A stretch of 64,000 nucleotides of DNA from Riemerella columbina (GCF_030517065.1 NZ_CP103950.1:1054001-1118000), one strand, 5' to 3'. Shown: positions 26,981 to 36,000, numbered from the stretch's first letter. The notes: generated from the letters alone by a model not told the origin. Numbers and translations: made by a program.

Positions 26981-28096
26981 TTAGTTGAATAAATCTCTGA
27001 CTTTTTCAAAGAAGGTTTTTTCCTTGCCCGAAGGCTCTGCCTTCATCTCGCCAGAGTTCAGTTGGTTTTCAAAAAAATCTTTTTGTTCTTTGGTAAGTTT
27101 TTGCGGCGTCCATACATTGATGTGGACAAACATATCGCCTTTGCCATAAGAATCAATGCTTGGCAAGCCTTTTCCAGCTAAGCGCAGTATTTTGCCAGAC
27201 TGCGTGCCAGCGTCTATTTTAATTTTCACTTTGCCACCCACCACGGCAACCTCTTTAGAAGTTCCCAAAGCCGCTTCAGCAAAGGAAATATAAAGCTCTT
27301 GGTGGAGGTTATCGCCCTCTCTTTTGATGAGAGCATCTACTTCTTCTTCCACCACCACGAGTAAATCCCCTGGAATGCCGCCGAAAGGGGCATCGTTCCC
27401 TTTGCCTCTAACATTCAGCTGTATGCCATCTCTTGCGCCAGCAGGGATGTTGATGCTCACCTCTTCATCTACTTTAATGAGCCCTTGGGCGTTCGCACCA
27501 GCAGGGATTTGATCTGCCACCTTCCCGATGCCGTTACAAGTGCCACAAGTGGTCTGAGATTGCACCTGCCCAAACATAGTGTTCATCACACGCATCTGCA
27601 CGCCAGAGCCGTTACAGGTAGGGCAAGTTTTAGATGTAGCCCCAGGTGCCATTTTCATTTTTTTGATTTTGATGGTTTTCTGGGTGCCGTTCATCATCTC
27701 TTCTAAATTGAGTTTGATGCGCACTCTCAGATTGGTGCCTCGGGCTTGCTGAGGTCTGCCGCCACCGCCACCAAAACCACCGAAATGTCCGCCAAAAATA
27801 TCACCAAACTGGCTGAATATATCCTCCATATTCATTCCGCCAAAACCGCCGCCGCCAAAGCCGCCATTGCCACCCACGCCAGCGTGTCCAAATTGGTCAT
27901 AGCGGGCTCTTTTGTTTTCATCGCTAAGGACTTCATATGCCTCTGCGGCTTCTTTAAATTTCTCTTCCGCTTCGGTGTCACCAGGGTTTTTATCAGGGTG
28001 GTATTTTAGCGCTTGCTTGCGGTATGCTTTTTTAATCACTTCTATGGAGGCGGTTCTTTCTACGCCTAATATTTCGTAATAATCTCTTTTTGACAT
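26981..28096 (-). CDS. dnaJ: Molecular chaperone DnaJ
   Basis: A 371-residue type I J-protein that stimulates DnaK ATPase. The J domain has the HPD motif in YHPDKNPGD, the G/F region spans about 73-115 ([20 protein letters not shown]), and the C-terminal substrate domain and dimerisation region are complete. The zinc region is unusual: only two CxxCxGxG repeats are present (CPTCNGSG and CGTCNGIG, about residues 160-195), not four, so one zinc site is expected. The gene follows grpE on the same strand by 87 bp. Confidence 0.93.
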   Translation of the reverse strand: MSKRDYYEILGVERTASIEVIKKAYRKQALKYHPDKNPGDTEAEEKFKEAAEAYEVLSDENKRARYDQFGHAGVGGNGGFGGGGFGGMNMEDIFSQFGDIFGGHFGGFGGGGGRPQQARGTNLRVRIKLNLEEMMNGTQKTIKIKKMKMAPGATSKTCPTCNGSGVQMRVMNTMFGQVQSQTTCGTCNGIGKVADQIPAGANAQGLIKVDEEVSINIPAGARDGIQLNVRGKGNDAPFGGIPGDLLVVVEEEVDALIKREGDNLHQELYISFAEAALGTSKEVAVVGGKVKIKIDAGTQSGKILRLAGKGLPSIDSYGKGDMFVHINVWTPQKLTKEQKDFFENQLNSGEMKAEPSGKEKTFFEKVRDLFN

Positions 28097-28183
28097 TGCT
28101 TTGTTATGCTTATTTTATGTGTAAAAAAATGAAACACAGCGATGCGCATTTCATTTTTTGTTTACTATTTTTAATGTTATTTT

Positions 28184-28723
28184 CTATTGCCCCACAACGA
28201 CTTTAGCGAAACGAATCACCTTATCGTGCAACATATAGCCAGTTTCTATTACATCTACTATTTTGCCTTTAAGCTCCTCTGATGGCGCTGGGATCTGGGT
28301 AATCGCCTCGTGGTAATCTACATTAAAATCATCGCCCGCTTTCACTTCTATTGGCTTAAGTCCTTTTTCTATAAGCTTGTTTCTGAACTTGTTATAAATT
28401 AACTCTACGCCTTTTAGCTCCTCTTCGTTGCCATTTTTGGCTAATTCTTTAAGGGCTCTTTCAAAGTCGTCTAAAATACCGAGCATAGAGACCATCATAT
28501 CTTGGCTGGCATATTGAAAAAACTCCATTCTCTCTTTGGTGGTTCGTTTTTTATAGTTTTCAAACTCGGCATAGAGGCGAATGTATCGGTCTTTCTCCTC
28601 AGCTAAAAGTTGCTCTGCAGTAGGCTGTTCTGGGGTGTTTTCAGTATTTTCTGATGGGTTATTTTGATTCTCATTAGCCGCAGCATTGAGTTGTTCTTCT
28701 TGTAAGTCTTTATTTTCTTCCAT
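28184..28723 (-). CDS. grpE: Nucleotide exchange factor GrpE
   Basis: A 179-residue GrpE, exchange factor for DnaK. A low-complexity N-terminus (NENQNNPSENTENTPEQP) precedes the long coiled coil (EKDRYIRLYAEFENYKKRTT) and the C-terminal beta domain with VDYHEAITQIPAP and GYMLHDKVIRFAKVVVGQ. An upstream ATG at 28792 stays in frame, but the -7 promoter box at 28752-28759 lies inside that extension, so 28723 is chosen. It is paired with dnaJ in a heat-shock operon. Confidence 0.93.
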   Translation of the reverse strand: MEENKDLQEEQLNAAANENQNNPSENTENTPEQPTAEQLLAEEKDRYIRLYAEFENYKKRTTKERMEFFQYASQDMMVSMLGILDDFERALKELAKNGNEEELKGVELIYNKFRNKLIEKGLKPIEVKAGDDFNVDYHEAITQIPAPSEELKGKIVDVIETGYMLHDKVIRFAKVVVGQ

Positions 28724-28751
28724 TTTGATATAAATTTTGCTGTGGGACACA

Positions 28752-28759
28752 CAAAGATA
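28752..28759 (-). promoter_or_regulatory. -7 promoter box of grpE-dnaJ
   Basis: TATCTTTG on the minus strand, 28 nt upstream of the GrpE start at 28723. It excludes the longer frame starting at 28792. Confidence 0.65.
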
Positions 28760-28902
28760 TTGCCAAATCTGGTTTTTCTGACAGAATGGCACTTTTAGAA
28801 CGAAAAATGACGGCGCGAAATAAGAAAAAATTACCGTTTTTAAATAAGAATGGCTTATGCTAATGTCTCAACAAAAAATAGCTATATCTATGATAAATTC
28901 CC

Positions 28903-28910
28903 TACTTTTG
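28903..28910 (+). promoter_or_regulatory. -7 promoter box of the RsmB-like gene
   Basis: TACTTTTG followed by C; the start codon is 62 nt downstream at 28973. Confidence 0.6.
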
Positions 28911-28972
28911 CAAATTAAAGAAACGCCGAGGTTTTAGATATTCAACAGAGGCTTTCTAAATTTAGAATAACA

Positions 28973-30178
28973 ATGGAATTAGTACACCGCAATTTACTCA
29001 TCGGCATTCACGATGCCCTACAAGAGACTTTTTTTGAGAAAAATAAATACGCAGACAAGGTGATAGAGCGCCTACTAAAAGCGCATAAAAAATGGGGAAG
29101 CCAAGATAGAGCAGTGGTTTCTGAGATTTTTTATAACATCATCCGCTGGAAAAGGCGTTTGGAATATTACATAGGGGAAGGCGCCAAACCCAATAATATT
29201 TATAAGTTGATTTTGGCTTATCTGTTGTGGAGCGACACGCATTATAAGAAGTTTGAAGAATTTAATGGCATTAAAATTTCGGATGTGATTGCGAAGCTCA
29301 AAAAAGGAACCTTGCCCACCAAAGCCATAGAATACGCCATTCCGGAATGGTTAGCCGAAACTTTGGAGCAAGAGTTGGGCAGAAATTGGGAGCGAGAAAT
29401 GCAAGCCCTCAACCAACAAGCCCCGATTGTGCTAAGAGCTAATACGCTAAAAACCAATGTGAAAGAACTCATCGCTGATTTAAATGATGAAGGTGTAACC
29501 GCCGTTGCGTTGCGTGAATATCCTGATGCTTTGCAATTGGAAGAACGTAAAAATGTATTCCTAGCCACAGCATTTAAAGATGGCTTGTTTGAAGTTCAAG
29601 ATGCAGGTTCTCAGCTTATTGCTGCCTTTTTAGAAGTGAAAGAAGGGATGCGCGTGGTAGATGCTTGTGCTGGTGCAGGGGGGAAAACGCTACACCTCGC
29701 TGCGAAAATGGGCAATAAAGGACAAATTATCGCTCTGGATATTTTTGAATGGAAGCTGGCAGAGCTCAAGCGCCGTGCCAAAAGGGCAGGAGCGCATAAT
29801 ATAGAGACCCGATGGATTTCTGACCACAAAGTGATTAAAAGACTTTATAACAAAGCCGATAGATTGCTGTTAGATGTGCCATGTTCGGGCTTGGGGGTTC
29901 TCAAAAGAAACCCTGACAGCAAGTGGAAAATAGATGCGGATTTTATCGCTCGCATTAGAAAAGAGCAAGCTGCTATTCTTCAGGATTACTCTAAAATTCT
30001 AAAGGTGGGCGGGAAAATGGTGTATGCCACTTGTTCCATTTTACCATCAGAAAATGAAAAACAAGTCGCCGCATTTTTAGAGGGAAATCCTCAATTTAAG
30101 CTGATAAAAGACCACCACCAATGGCCGAGTGATGGTTATGATGGCTTCTATATGGCGTTGATGGAGCGCATCAGCTAA
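28973..30178 (+). CDS. RsmB/NOP family RNA cytosine-C5 methyltransferase
   Basis: A 401-residue SAM-dependent m5C methyltransferase. After an N-terminal NusB/RsmB-type helical domain, the Rossmann core has VDACAGAGGKTLHLAAKMG (SAM binding), LLLDVPCSGLGVLKRNPDS (PC motif, Cys for product release) and YATCSILPSENEKQ (TC motif, catalytic Cys). The likely substrate is 16S rRNA C967 or a related site; the exact target is not certain in Bacteroidota. Confidence 0.88.
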   Translation: MELVHRNLLIGIHDALQETFFEKNKYADKVIERLLKAHKKWGSQDRAVVSEIFYNIIRWKRRLEYYIGEGAKPNNIYKLILAYLLWSDTHYKKFEEFNGIKISDVIAKLKKGTLPTKAIEYAIPEWLAETLEQELGRNWEREMQALNQQAPIVLRANTLKTNVKELIADLNDEGVTAVALREYPDALQLEERKNVFLATAFKDGLFEVQDAGSQLIAAFLEVKEGMRVVDACAGAGGKTLHLAAKMGNKGQIIALDIFEWKLAELKRRAKRAGAHNIETRWISDHKVIKRLYNKADRLLLDVPCSGLGVLKRNPDSKWKIDADFIARIRKEQAAILQDYSKILKVGGKMVYATCSILPSENEKQVAAFLEGNPQFKLIKDHHQWPSDGYDGFYMALMERIS

Positions 30179-30213
30179 AACTTGATGTGATGAAATGCCA
30201 CCAGAGGATTTAA

Positions 30214-30244
30214 TTGGTGGTTAATATAAAATTTATTACTTTTG
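30214..30244 (+). promoter_or_regulatory. Promoter of the second lpd gene
   Basis: TTG (30214-30216), 20 nt, TACTTTTG (30237-30244): a full consensus promoter, 34 nt upstream of the start. Confidence 0.7.
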
Positions 30245-30278
30245 TCAAAATTAAAAACAATCATAAAATAAAACAATA

Positions 30279-31682
30279 ATGAGTCAGTTTGATGTTACCG
30301 TTATCGGTTCTGGACCTGGCGGATATGTAGCCGCCATACGCTGTGCACAATTAGGTTTCAAAACCGCTATTATAGAAAAATATTCAACCCTTGGTGGGAC
30401 CTGCCTAAATGTGGGCTGTATCCCTTCCAAAGCGCTTTTAGATAGTTCCGAACATTTTGAAAATGCAAAGCATAATTTTGAAAATCACGGTATTATCATC
30501 AATGAACCTCAAGCTGATTTAGCCCGAATGGTCGCCAGAAAAAACGAGGTGGTAGAGCAAACGACTAAGGGTATCAACTTCCTAATGGATAAAAACAAAA
30601 TTACCGTTTTTGAAGGAACAGGAAGCTTTGAGTCTAATACCAAAATTAAAATCACCAAAAAAGATGGCAGTTCAGAGACTATAGAATCTAAAAACACCAT
30701 TATTGCCACAGGTTCTAAACCTTCGTCATTGCCTTTCATTACAATAGATAAAGAGCGTGTGATTACCTCTACAGAAGCCCTTAACCTTAAAGAAATTCCG
30801 AAACATCTCATCGTGATTGGTGGTGGCGTTATTGGCTTAGAATTGGGGTCTGTTTACAAAAGATTGGGTTCGGAAGTAACGGTAATTGAGTATTTAGACA
30901 AGATTATCCCAGGGATGGACGGTAGCCTTTCTAAAGAACTTCAAAAGGTATTGAAAAAACAAGGCATTAAATTTATGCTTTCTACCGCTGTTTCCGCTGT
31001 TTCCAGAGAAGGCGATGTGGTGAAGGTTACCGCAACGGATAAAAAAGGACAAGAAGTAAGCGTGGAAGGCGATTATTGCTTGGTGTCTGTGGGGAGAAGG
31101 CCTTATACCGATGGTTTAGGCTTAGAAAATGCAGGCGTGGAGTTAGATGAAAGAGGCAGAGTAAAAGTGAACGACCACCTGCAAACCAATGTACCGAATA
31201 TTTATGCCATTGGTGATGTCGTAAAAGGCGCGATGCTCGCTCACAAAGCGGAGGAAGAAGGCGTTTTTGTGGCAGAAACTTTGGCTGGGCAGAAGCCGCA
31301 TATCAACTACAACCTAATCCCAGGCGTGGTTTACACTTGGCCAGAGGTGGCAGGCGTTGGTAAAACCGAGGAGCAACTAAAAGAAGAAGGTGTGGCTTAC
31401 AAAGTGGGAAGTTTCCCAATGAGAGCTTTGGGTAGAAGCCGTGCCAGTGGTGATATTGACGGCCTAATTAAAGTCTTAGCCGATGAGAAAACCGATGAGG
31501 TTTTAGGCGTTCATATGATTGGTGCTCGTGCAGCGGATATGATTGCCGAAGCTGTAGTGGCAATGGAATTCCGTGCCAGTGCAGAGGACATTGCTAGAAT
31601 TTCTCACGCTCACCCAACCTTTACAGAAGCGATTAAAGAAGCCGCTTTAGATGCTACAGGCAAGCGCGCTATTCATATGTAA
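30279..31682 (+). CDS. lpdA: Dihydrolipoyl dehydrogenase (copy 2)
   Basis: A 467-residue E3 flavoprotein with FAD motif GSGPGGYVAAIRCAQLG, redox-active GGTCLNVGCIPSKALLDSS, NAD motif VIGGGVIGLELGSVY and the active-site base region HAHPTFTEAIKEA. It is closest to the classic E3 of pyruvate and 2-oxoglutarate dehydrogenases. It differs from copy 1 in the redox motif (VGCIPS against WGCIPT). It is monocistronic with its own promoter and terminator, unlinked to E1 and E2 genes here. Confidence 0.94.
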   Translation: MSQFDVTVIGSGPGGYVAAIRCAQLGFKTAIIEKYSTLGGTCLNVGCIPSKALLDSSEHFENAKHNFENHGIIINEPQADLARMVARKNEVVEQTTKGINFLMDKNKITVFEGTGSFESNTKIKITKKDGSSETIESKNTIIATGSKPSSLPFITIDKERVITSTEALNLKEIPKHLIVIGGGVIGLELGSVYKRLGSEVTVIEYLDKIIPGMDGSLSKELQKVLKKQGIKFMLSTAVSAVSREGDVVKVTATDKKGQEVSVEGDYCLVSVGRRPYTDGLGLENAGVELDERGRVKVNDHLQTNVPNIYAIGDVVKGAMLAHKAEEEGVFVAETLAGQKPHINYNLIPGVVYTWPEVAGVGKTEEQLKEEGVAYKVGSFPMRALGRSRASGDIDGLIKVLADEKTDEVLGVHMIGARAADMIAEAVVAMEFRASAEDIARISHAHPTFTEAIKEAALDATGKRAIHM

Positions 31683-31707
31683 AATAGAATTTTGAATATA
31701 TATCAAT

Positions 31708-31740
31708 AAAAAAACCTCGGCAGATGCTGAGGTTTTTTAT
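31708..31740. terminator. Bidirectional terminator
   Basis: Stem AAAAACCTC-G-GCA / TGC-T-GAGGTTTTT flanked by A- and T-runs, between the convergent lpd and fabI genes. Confidence 0.85.
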
Positions 31741-31764
31741 ATGCTAAAGGTTTGGTTTAAAAAA

Positions 31765-32577
31765 TTAAGCTTCGTGATCGTATTTGTCTACCACTTTTTG
31801 AGAAACGCCAGTGTTGCTAAAACCACCATCGTGGAAGAGGTTTTGCATAGTCACTTTTCTCGTTAAATCCGAAAACATAGCCACGCAATAGTTGGCACAT
31901 TCTAACGCGGTGGCATTCCCCAATGGCGACATATCTTCGGCGTAGCCTAAAAATCCGCTGAAGCCCTTCACGCCGCTACCTGCTGTGGTAGGCGTAGGGG
32001 ACTGAGAAATGGTGTTCACACGCACTTTTCTTTCGCCCCAGTAGTAGCCAAAGCTTCTGGCAATACTTTCAAGATAGGCTTTGTTGTCCGCCATATCGTT
32101 ATAATCAGGGAAAGTTCGCTGTGCTGCGATGTAGGTTAGCGCTAAAATAGAGCCCCATTCATTCATACAATCCTTATCCCAAGCGGTTTTCATCACTTTA
32201 TGAAATGAAACGGCAGAAACATCCCAACCTTTTTCTAAAAAGCTGTAATTGAGGTCGGTATAAGGTTTTCCTTTTCTCACATTCACAGACATCCCGATGG
32301 AGTGCAGGATAAAATCCAATTTGCCAAATTTCTCAATAGCGGCATCAAATAATTTCTCTAAATCCTCGGTGGAAGTGGCATCTGCCCCGATAACCTCCGA
32401 GTTGGTTTTCTCCGCCAAAGCATTCAATTCGCCCATTCTCATTGCGATAGGGGCATTAGATAAGATGAATTCGGCGCCTTCTTCGTGGCATCGCTCAGCC
32501 ACTTTCCAAGCGATAGATTGTTCGTTAAGCGCGCCGAAGATAATTCCTTTTTTTCCTTTTAATAATCCGTATGACAT
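31765..32577 (-). CDS. fabI: Enoyl-[acyl-carrier-protein] reductase (NADH) FabI
   Basis: A 270-residue short-chain dehydrogenase of the FabI type, catalysing the last reduction in each round of fatty-acid elongation. The atypical cofactor motif GKKGIIFGALNEQSIAW replaces GxxxGxG, and the catalytic Tyr-x6-Lys is in DYNDMADNKAYLESIARSF. An upstream ATG at 32634 is in frame, but the promoter box TACTTTTG at 32593-32600 lies inside that extension, and family members start at MSYGLLKGKK, so 32577 is used. Confidence 0.93.
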   Translation of the reverse strand: MSYGLLKGKKGIIFGALNEQSIAWKVAERCHEEGAEFILSNAPIAMRMGELNALAEKTNSEVIGADATSTEDLEKLFDAAIEKFGKLDFILHSIGMSVNVRKGKPYTDLNYSFLEKGWDVSAVSFHKVMKTAWDKDCMNEWGSILALTYIAAQRTFPDYNDMADNKAYLESIARSFGYYWGERKVRVNTISQSPTPTTAGSGVKGFSGFLGYAEDMSPLGNATALECANYCVAMFSDLTRKVTMQNLFHDGGFSNTGVSQKVVDKYDHEA

Positions 32578-32592
32578 AGTATTTATTTTAAA

Positions 32593-32600
32593 CAAAAGTA
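32593..32600 (-). promoter_or_regulatory. -7 promoter box of fabI
   Basis: TACTTTTG on the minus strand, 15 nt upstream of the chosen fabI start. Confidence 0.6.
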
Positions 32601-32623
32601 AGAAAATATATGCCATAAAACAA

Positions 32624-32651
32624 AAAAGAGCCAAAATATTTTCGGCTCTTT
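32624..32651 (-). terminator. Terminator of the small helical-protein gene
   Basis: 8-bp stem AAAGAGCC / GGCTCTTT with an 11-nt loop; in minus direction it ends in a T-run, about 30 nt past the stop at 32683. Confidence 0.75.
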
Positions 32652-32682
32652 CTTACAAAACTTATGAAATAAAAACTTAATT

Positions 32683-32976
32683 TTAGTTGGTCGCTTTTCG
32701 GATTTCGGCTTTTACATCTTCCGAGGCGTCTTTGGTTTTCTCCCACGCTTCAGAGAAAGCATCTTTGGTATCTTCCCACGCATCTGCCATTTTAGATTTC
32801 ATCTTTTCAAAAAAATCTTCTTGGCTGGCTGTGGCGTTCTTTTCTTTTTGTTCGCGGAGGTATTCCCTCACATGGTTGGCGTATTCTTGCGCTTTATCTT
32901 TAGCGTTCTGAGCCGCATTTTCTACTGTTTCTTTAGCTTGATTGAGGGCTTTTTCAGCCTCGTTAGAATAACTCAT
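32683..32976 (-). CDS. Small highly charged helical protein (YtxH/LEA-like)
   Basis: A 97-residue protein predicted to be almost entirely amphipathic helix with 11-residue-like Ala/Lys/Glu periodicity (AKETVENAAQNAKDKAQEY, KTKDASEDVKAEIRKATN). Composition resembles YtxH-like or LEA/apolipoprotein-like stress proteins, which bind membranes or protect proteins. No catalytic motif is visible. The ATG at 32976 is preferred to a TTG two codons upstream. It has its own terminator. Confidence 0.65.
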   Translation of the reverse strand: MSYSNEAEKALNQAKETVENAAQNAKDKAQEYANHVREYLREQKEKNATASQEDFFEKMKSKMADAWEDTKDAFSEAWEKTKDASEDVKAEIRKATN

Positions 32977-33148
32977 TGTCAATGTATTTTTTTAGGTTTG
33001 TGCTTGGTAAGTTGCAATAATAATTCCAAAAATCAGAAAGCTGTTGTTAAAGTTATGTTAAAACTCAAAAAAGCCTCATATTCTATAACTTAAAGGGGAG
33101 AGGCCAAAAATTATCATCAAAATGCTTTATTAACCCAATAATTTTTCA

Positions 33149-33156
33149 TACTTTTG
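33149..33156 (+). promoter_or_regulatory. -7 promoter box of the coiled-coil/zapA operon
   Basis: TACTTTTG, 26 nt before the ATG at 33183. It overlaps the upstream in-frame GTG at 33156, so translation must start at 33183. Confidence 0.65.
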
Positions 33157-33182
33157 TGTCAAGGTTAGAACACCCTCTTGAG

Positions 33183-33485
33183 ATGCTAAAAGAATTAGAA
33201 CTTCATTTTTCGGGTTTAGAAACGAAGATAGTAGAATTAAAGAAAGACTATCAGAAACTTAAGGCAGAATATGATGAACTTTTAGCCAGCCATACCCATT
33301 TGAAAGAACGGTTAGATGAAGAGAAGAAGGCGCATCAAGAGTTGATAGAAGAATATAAAGATATAAAATTAGTCTCTGCAATATCAGGTAATCCAGAGCA
33401 TAATCGGTTGATGAAAAACCATATCAATCGTTTGGTGAAGGAGATTGATGCTTGTATTGCACAGCTTCAGAATAGTGGATTGTAA
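33183..33485 (+). CDS. Coiled-coil protein upstream of zapA (ZapB-like position)
   Basis: A 100-residue protein that is nearly one continuous coiled coil (VELKKDYQKLKAEYDELLAS, LKERLDEEKKAHQELIEEYK) with a conserved tail NPEHNRLMKNHINRLVKEID. Its stop overlaps the zapA start (TAATG), so translation is coupled. The small size, coiled coil and gene pairing suggest a cell-division partner of ZapA; this is by context, not by sequence homology to ZapB. Confidence 0.7.
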   Translation: MLKELELHFSGLETKIVELKKDYQKLKAEYDELLASHTHLKERLDEEKKAHQELIEEYKDIKLVSAISGNPEHNRLMKNHINRLVKEIDACIAQLQNSGL

Positions 33486-33766
33486 TGGAAATGCGCAGAA
33501 TCAATATCAGTATTGCGGGGCGGTTGTATCCGCTCAATGTGCCTGCCGCTGAGGAAGGTACGTTGCGTATGGTAGGGAAGCAAATAGAGGCGATGATTAA
33601 AGAATTTGAAGCCAATTTTGCCATTCAAGACAAACAAGATGCTTTGGCTATGTGTGCCCTAAAATTAGGAACCAACGCCGAAGTAGCGAAGCAAAATGGT
33701 GATAAAAATATTGAATATTTTCAAAGAAAAATAGAAGCGCTCAGCGTGCTTTTAGAAAATGATTAA
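33485..33766 (+). CDS. zapA: Cell division protein ZapA
   Basis: A 93-residue ZapA. The N-terminal beta-strand region RINISIAGRLYPLNVPAAEE is the FtsZ-binding half; the C-terminal long helix (about 45-93) forms the tetrameric coiled coil. ZapA bundles FtsZ protofilaments at the division ring. It overlaps the upstream coiled-coil gene by one base and is followed by a likely 6S RNA and rny, an arrangement that echoes zapA-ssrS linkage in proteobacteria. Confidence 0.85.
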   Translation: MEMRRINISIAGRLYPLNVPAAEEGTLRMVGKQIEAMIKEFEANFAIQDKQDALAMCALKLGTNAEVAKQNGDKNIEYFQRKIEALSVLLEND

Positions 33767-33799
33767 AAAGGTGGGTGAAAAAACCGCCTCAATCTTTAG

Positions 33800-33970
33800 C
33801 CTACAATTGTTCTAACACAAAAAGGTAAACTCAACGCTAAAAAAATACCGAGTGAATGCTTTCTGAATGGCGTGCCGAAGATTTTTCGGATTACAAACAG
33901 GAGGACTCAGCTCAAATCGTGTTGATTAGGAGTTTACTCTTTTAATCTCTAAGAACAGTTGTAGGTTTTT
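33800..33970 (+). ncRNA. ssrS: Probable 6S RNA (6S-Flavo type)
   Basis: In the 272-bp zapA-rny gap the sequence folds into one long rod. The closing stem pairs 33800-33812 (CCTACAATTGTTC) with 33953-33965 (GAACAGTTGTAGG), 13 pairs with one G-U. Inside it, GTAAACTC (33825-33832) pairs with GAGTTTAC (33930-33937), CTTTCTG with CAGGAGG, and the apical hairpin is CCGAA-GATTT-TTCGG region (33875-33889). A T-run follows the closing stem. Length of about 166 nt, rod shape with an internal bulge and the zapA linkage fit 6S RNA, which binds the RNA polymerase holoenzyme. Identity rests on structure and context. Confidence 0.6.
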
Positions 33971-34038
33971 TAGTAGAATAAAGTAATAGATATAAAAATA
34001 AATAAAATAGAGAAAAATAATTTAATAAATAATAAAAT

Positions 34039-35607
34039 ATGACAACGGCAATTATCATAGGAATAATATCACTGGTTGTAGGTGCGGTAGCGGCTACAAT
34101 TTATTCAAAGAGTGCGCTCAACTCAAGAGCAAAATTCATTATAGAAGATGCAAAGAAAAATGCAGAAAACCTTTTAGAAAAAGCCTCAGTGCAGGCAGAA
34201 AGCCTTAAAAAAGAAAAAAACATACAGGCTAAAGAGCGTTTTTTAGAGCTTAAATCTGAACACGATGCCCACATCCAACAGCGTGAGAAAAAAATGCAAG
34301 ATGCTGAGAAAAGAACCAAAGACAAAGAGCAAAAACTCAATGAAGAACTCAGCAAGGTGAGCAAATTAGAAAAAGATTTAGATAAAAAACTCAGCGACCT
34401 CTCCAGAAAGGAAGAGCAAATGGAGAAAAAACAAGCGGAACTTTCTGCAGCCATCGCTCAAAAAGTGGAACTTTTAGAAAAAGTATCAGGCTATTCAGCG
34501 GAGGAAGCCAAAGAAGAGTTGGTAGAAGCTATGAAAGCCGAAGCCAAAACCAAAGCCCAAGCTTATGTACAAAACATTATGGAGGAGGCTCAGCTCAATG
34601 CCAAAACCGAAGCCAAAAAAATTGTAATCCAAACCATCCAAAGGATTGGTACAGAGCAAGCTATAGAAAATTCGGTATCTGTATTTAACATAGAATCTGA
34701 TGATGTTAAAGGGCGAATTATCGGTAGAGAAGGGCGAAATATCCGCGCTTTGGAAGCCGCTACAGGAGTGGAAATCATCGTTGATGATACGCCAGAAGCC
34801 ATTTTGCTGTCTTGTTTTGACCCTGTAAGGAGAGAAATCGCAAGGCTCTCCTTGCATCGTTTGGTAACAGACGGAAGAATCCACCCTGCGAGGATAGAAG
34901 AAGTGGTGGAAAAAACCCGCAAACAGATAGAGGAAGAAATTATAGAAGTCGGAAAGAGAACCATTATAGATTTAGGAATCCATGGGCTTCATCCAGAATT
35001 GGTGAAGATTGTAGGGCGGATGAAATACCGTTCTTCATACGGTCAGAATTTACTGCAGCACTCTCGCGAAGTGGCAAACATCGCCGCAACGATGGCTGCG
35101 GAGTTAGGGCTTAATGTTAAATTAGCGAAAAGAGCTGGTTTACTGCACGATATCGGCAAGGTGCCAGAGCAAGAATCGGAATTGCCACACGCTTTGCTCG
35201 GTATGCAGTGGGCGGAGAAGTTTGGTGAAAATCCAGAGGTGGTTAATGCCATAGGAGCGCACCACGATGAGATTGAAATGATCTCGTTACTTTCGCCGAT
35301 TATTCAAGTGGCAGATGGTATTTCTGGTGCGAGACCTGGTGCGAGAAGACAAGTATTGGAATCGTACATCCAAAGGTTGAAAGATTTGGAAGCTGCAGCT
35401 TTGAGTTTTGATGGGGTTTCCAGCGCTTATGCCATTCAGGCGGGTAGAGAACTCCGCGTGATGGTGGAAAGTGGCAAGGTGAATGATAATGTAGCAGCCC
35501 AACTTTCCTACGACATTTCTGAAAAAATTCAAAACGAGCTGACCTACCCAGGGCAAGTTAAAATTACAGTGATTAGAGAAACCAGAGCGGTCAACATCGC
35601 GAGGTAG
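34039..35607 (+). CDS. rny: Ribonuclease Y
   Basis: A 522-residue membrane-bound endoribonuclease that starts mRNA decay. An N-terminal transmembrane helix ([20 protein letters not shown]-like, residues 3-22) is followed by a long coiled coil (about 30-165), a KH domain ([19 protein letters not shown], about 232-250), and the HD domain with [17 protein letters not shown] and [12 protein letters not shown] (about 342-380). The length fits the family. It is the last gene of a plus-strand group and ends in a strong terminator. Confidence 0.95.
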   Translation: MTTAIIIGIISLVVGAVAATIYSKSALNSRAKFIIEDAKKNAENLLEKASVQAESLKKEKNIQAKERFLELKSEHDAHIQQREKKMQDAEKRTKDKEQKLNEELSKVSKLEKDLDKKLSDLSRKEEQMEKKQAELSAAIAQKVELLEKVSGYSAEEAKEELVEAMKAEAKTKAQAYVQNIMEEAQLNAKTEAKKIVIQTIQRIGTEQAIENSVSVFNIESDDVKGRIIGREGRNIRALEAATGVEIIVDDTPEAILLSCFDPVRREIARLSLHRLVTDGRIHPARIEEVVEKTRKQIEEEIIEVGKRTIIDLGIHGLHPELVKIVGRMKYRSSYGQNLLQHSREVANIAATMAAELGLNVKLAKRAGLLHDIGKVPEQESELPHALLGMQWAEKFGENPEVVNAIGAHHDEIEMISLLSPIIQVADGISGARPGARRQVLESYIQRLKDLEAAALSFDGVSSAYAIQAGRELRVMVESGKVNDNVAAQLSYDISEKIQNELTYPGQVKITVIRETRAVNIAR

Positions 35608-35625
35608 AAAGACTAAATTTGATAC

Positions 35626-35665
35626 CAAAAAAATCCGAGAGTTAAGAAACTTTCGGATTTTTTTT
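35626..35665 (+). terminator. Terminator of rny
   Basis: Hairpin AAAATCCGA / TCGGATTTT with an inner AGTT / AAACT pairing, then eight T, about 20 nt past the rny stop. Confidence 0.85.
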
Positions 35666-35837
35666 AGTTAAGATTTTGAAAGGGGAGGCGCGCCGTATAA
35701 AAGTTCCACACTATGGCTTTTGCATCAAAATTTTCTTTGGAAAGCAGAGTGGCTTCATTGGTTAAAATAACAAGTCAATCATCTAAGAAATAATGCACTT
35801 GTGCCGCTGTCATTTTTCATTACCTCGTAAGAATACA

Positions 35838-35867
35838 TTGTTTATAGTTTAAATTTTTATATATTTG
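35838..35867 (+). promoter_or_regulatory. Consensus promoter with no protein gene behind it
   Basis: TTG (35838-35840), 19 nt, TATATTTG then C (35860-35867). It points into a region without a plus-strand gene but with strong RNA secondary structure. Confidence 0.6.
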
Positions 35868-35872
35868 CCTCA

Positions 35873-36000
35873 TAAAGGCGGAGCGGTGCGAACCAATCCG
35901 CAGACGAATGCGGGCAAGTAGAGTAATCTACTTGCCCAAGTCTGTTATTATAAGTTTAGGAAATACGCTATTTTTATCTTAAACTTTCTGGAAGACATCA
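35873..36000 (+). ncRNA. Candidate structured non-coding RNA, unassigned
   Basis: Downstream of the promoter: GCGGA (35878-35882) pairs with TCCGC (35897-35901); CAGAC (35901-35905) with GTCTG (35940-35944) encloses a perfect 11-bp hairpin GGGCAAGTAGA / TCTACTTGCCC with a GTAA tetraloop-like end (35912-35937); a further hairpin AAGTTTA / TAAACTT follows. GC content is higher than in the surrounding DNA. The 3' end is not clear. Only a 24-codon frame is present. I do not recognise the family. The rest of the 582-bp gap (35608-36189) holds the rny terminator and, on the minus strand near 35670-35838, possible remains of a short gene. Confidence 0.45.

Noticed and set aside
31765-32634. Longer FabI with a hydrophobic N-terminal extension resembling a signal peptide
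   Set aside because: The promoter box lies within the extension and FabI is cytoplasmic; the standard start is 32577.
35670-35838. Possible remains of a small minus-strand gene (MYSYEVMKNDSGTSALF, then LTNEATLLSKENFDAKA in another frame)
   Set aside because: It needs a frameshift and an internal stop, I do not recognise the family, and the -33 element of the plus-strand promoter overlaps its start. Kept as a weak observation only.
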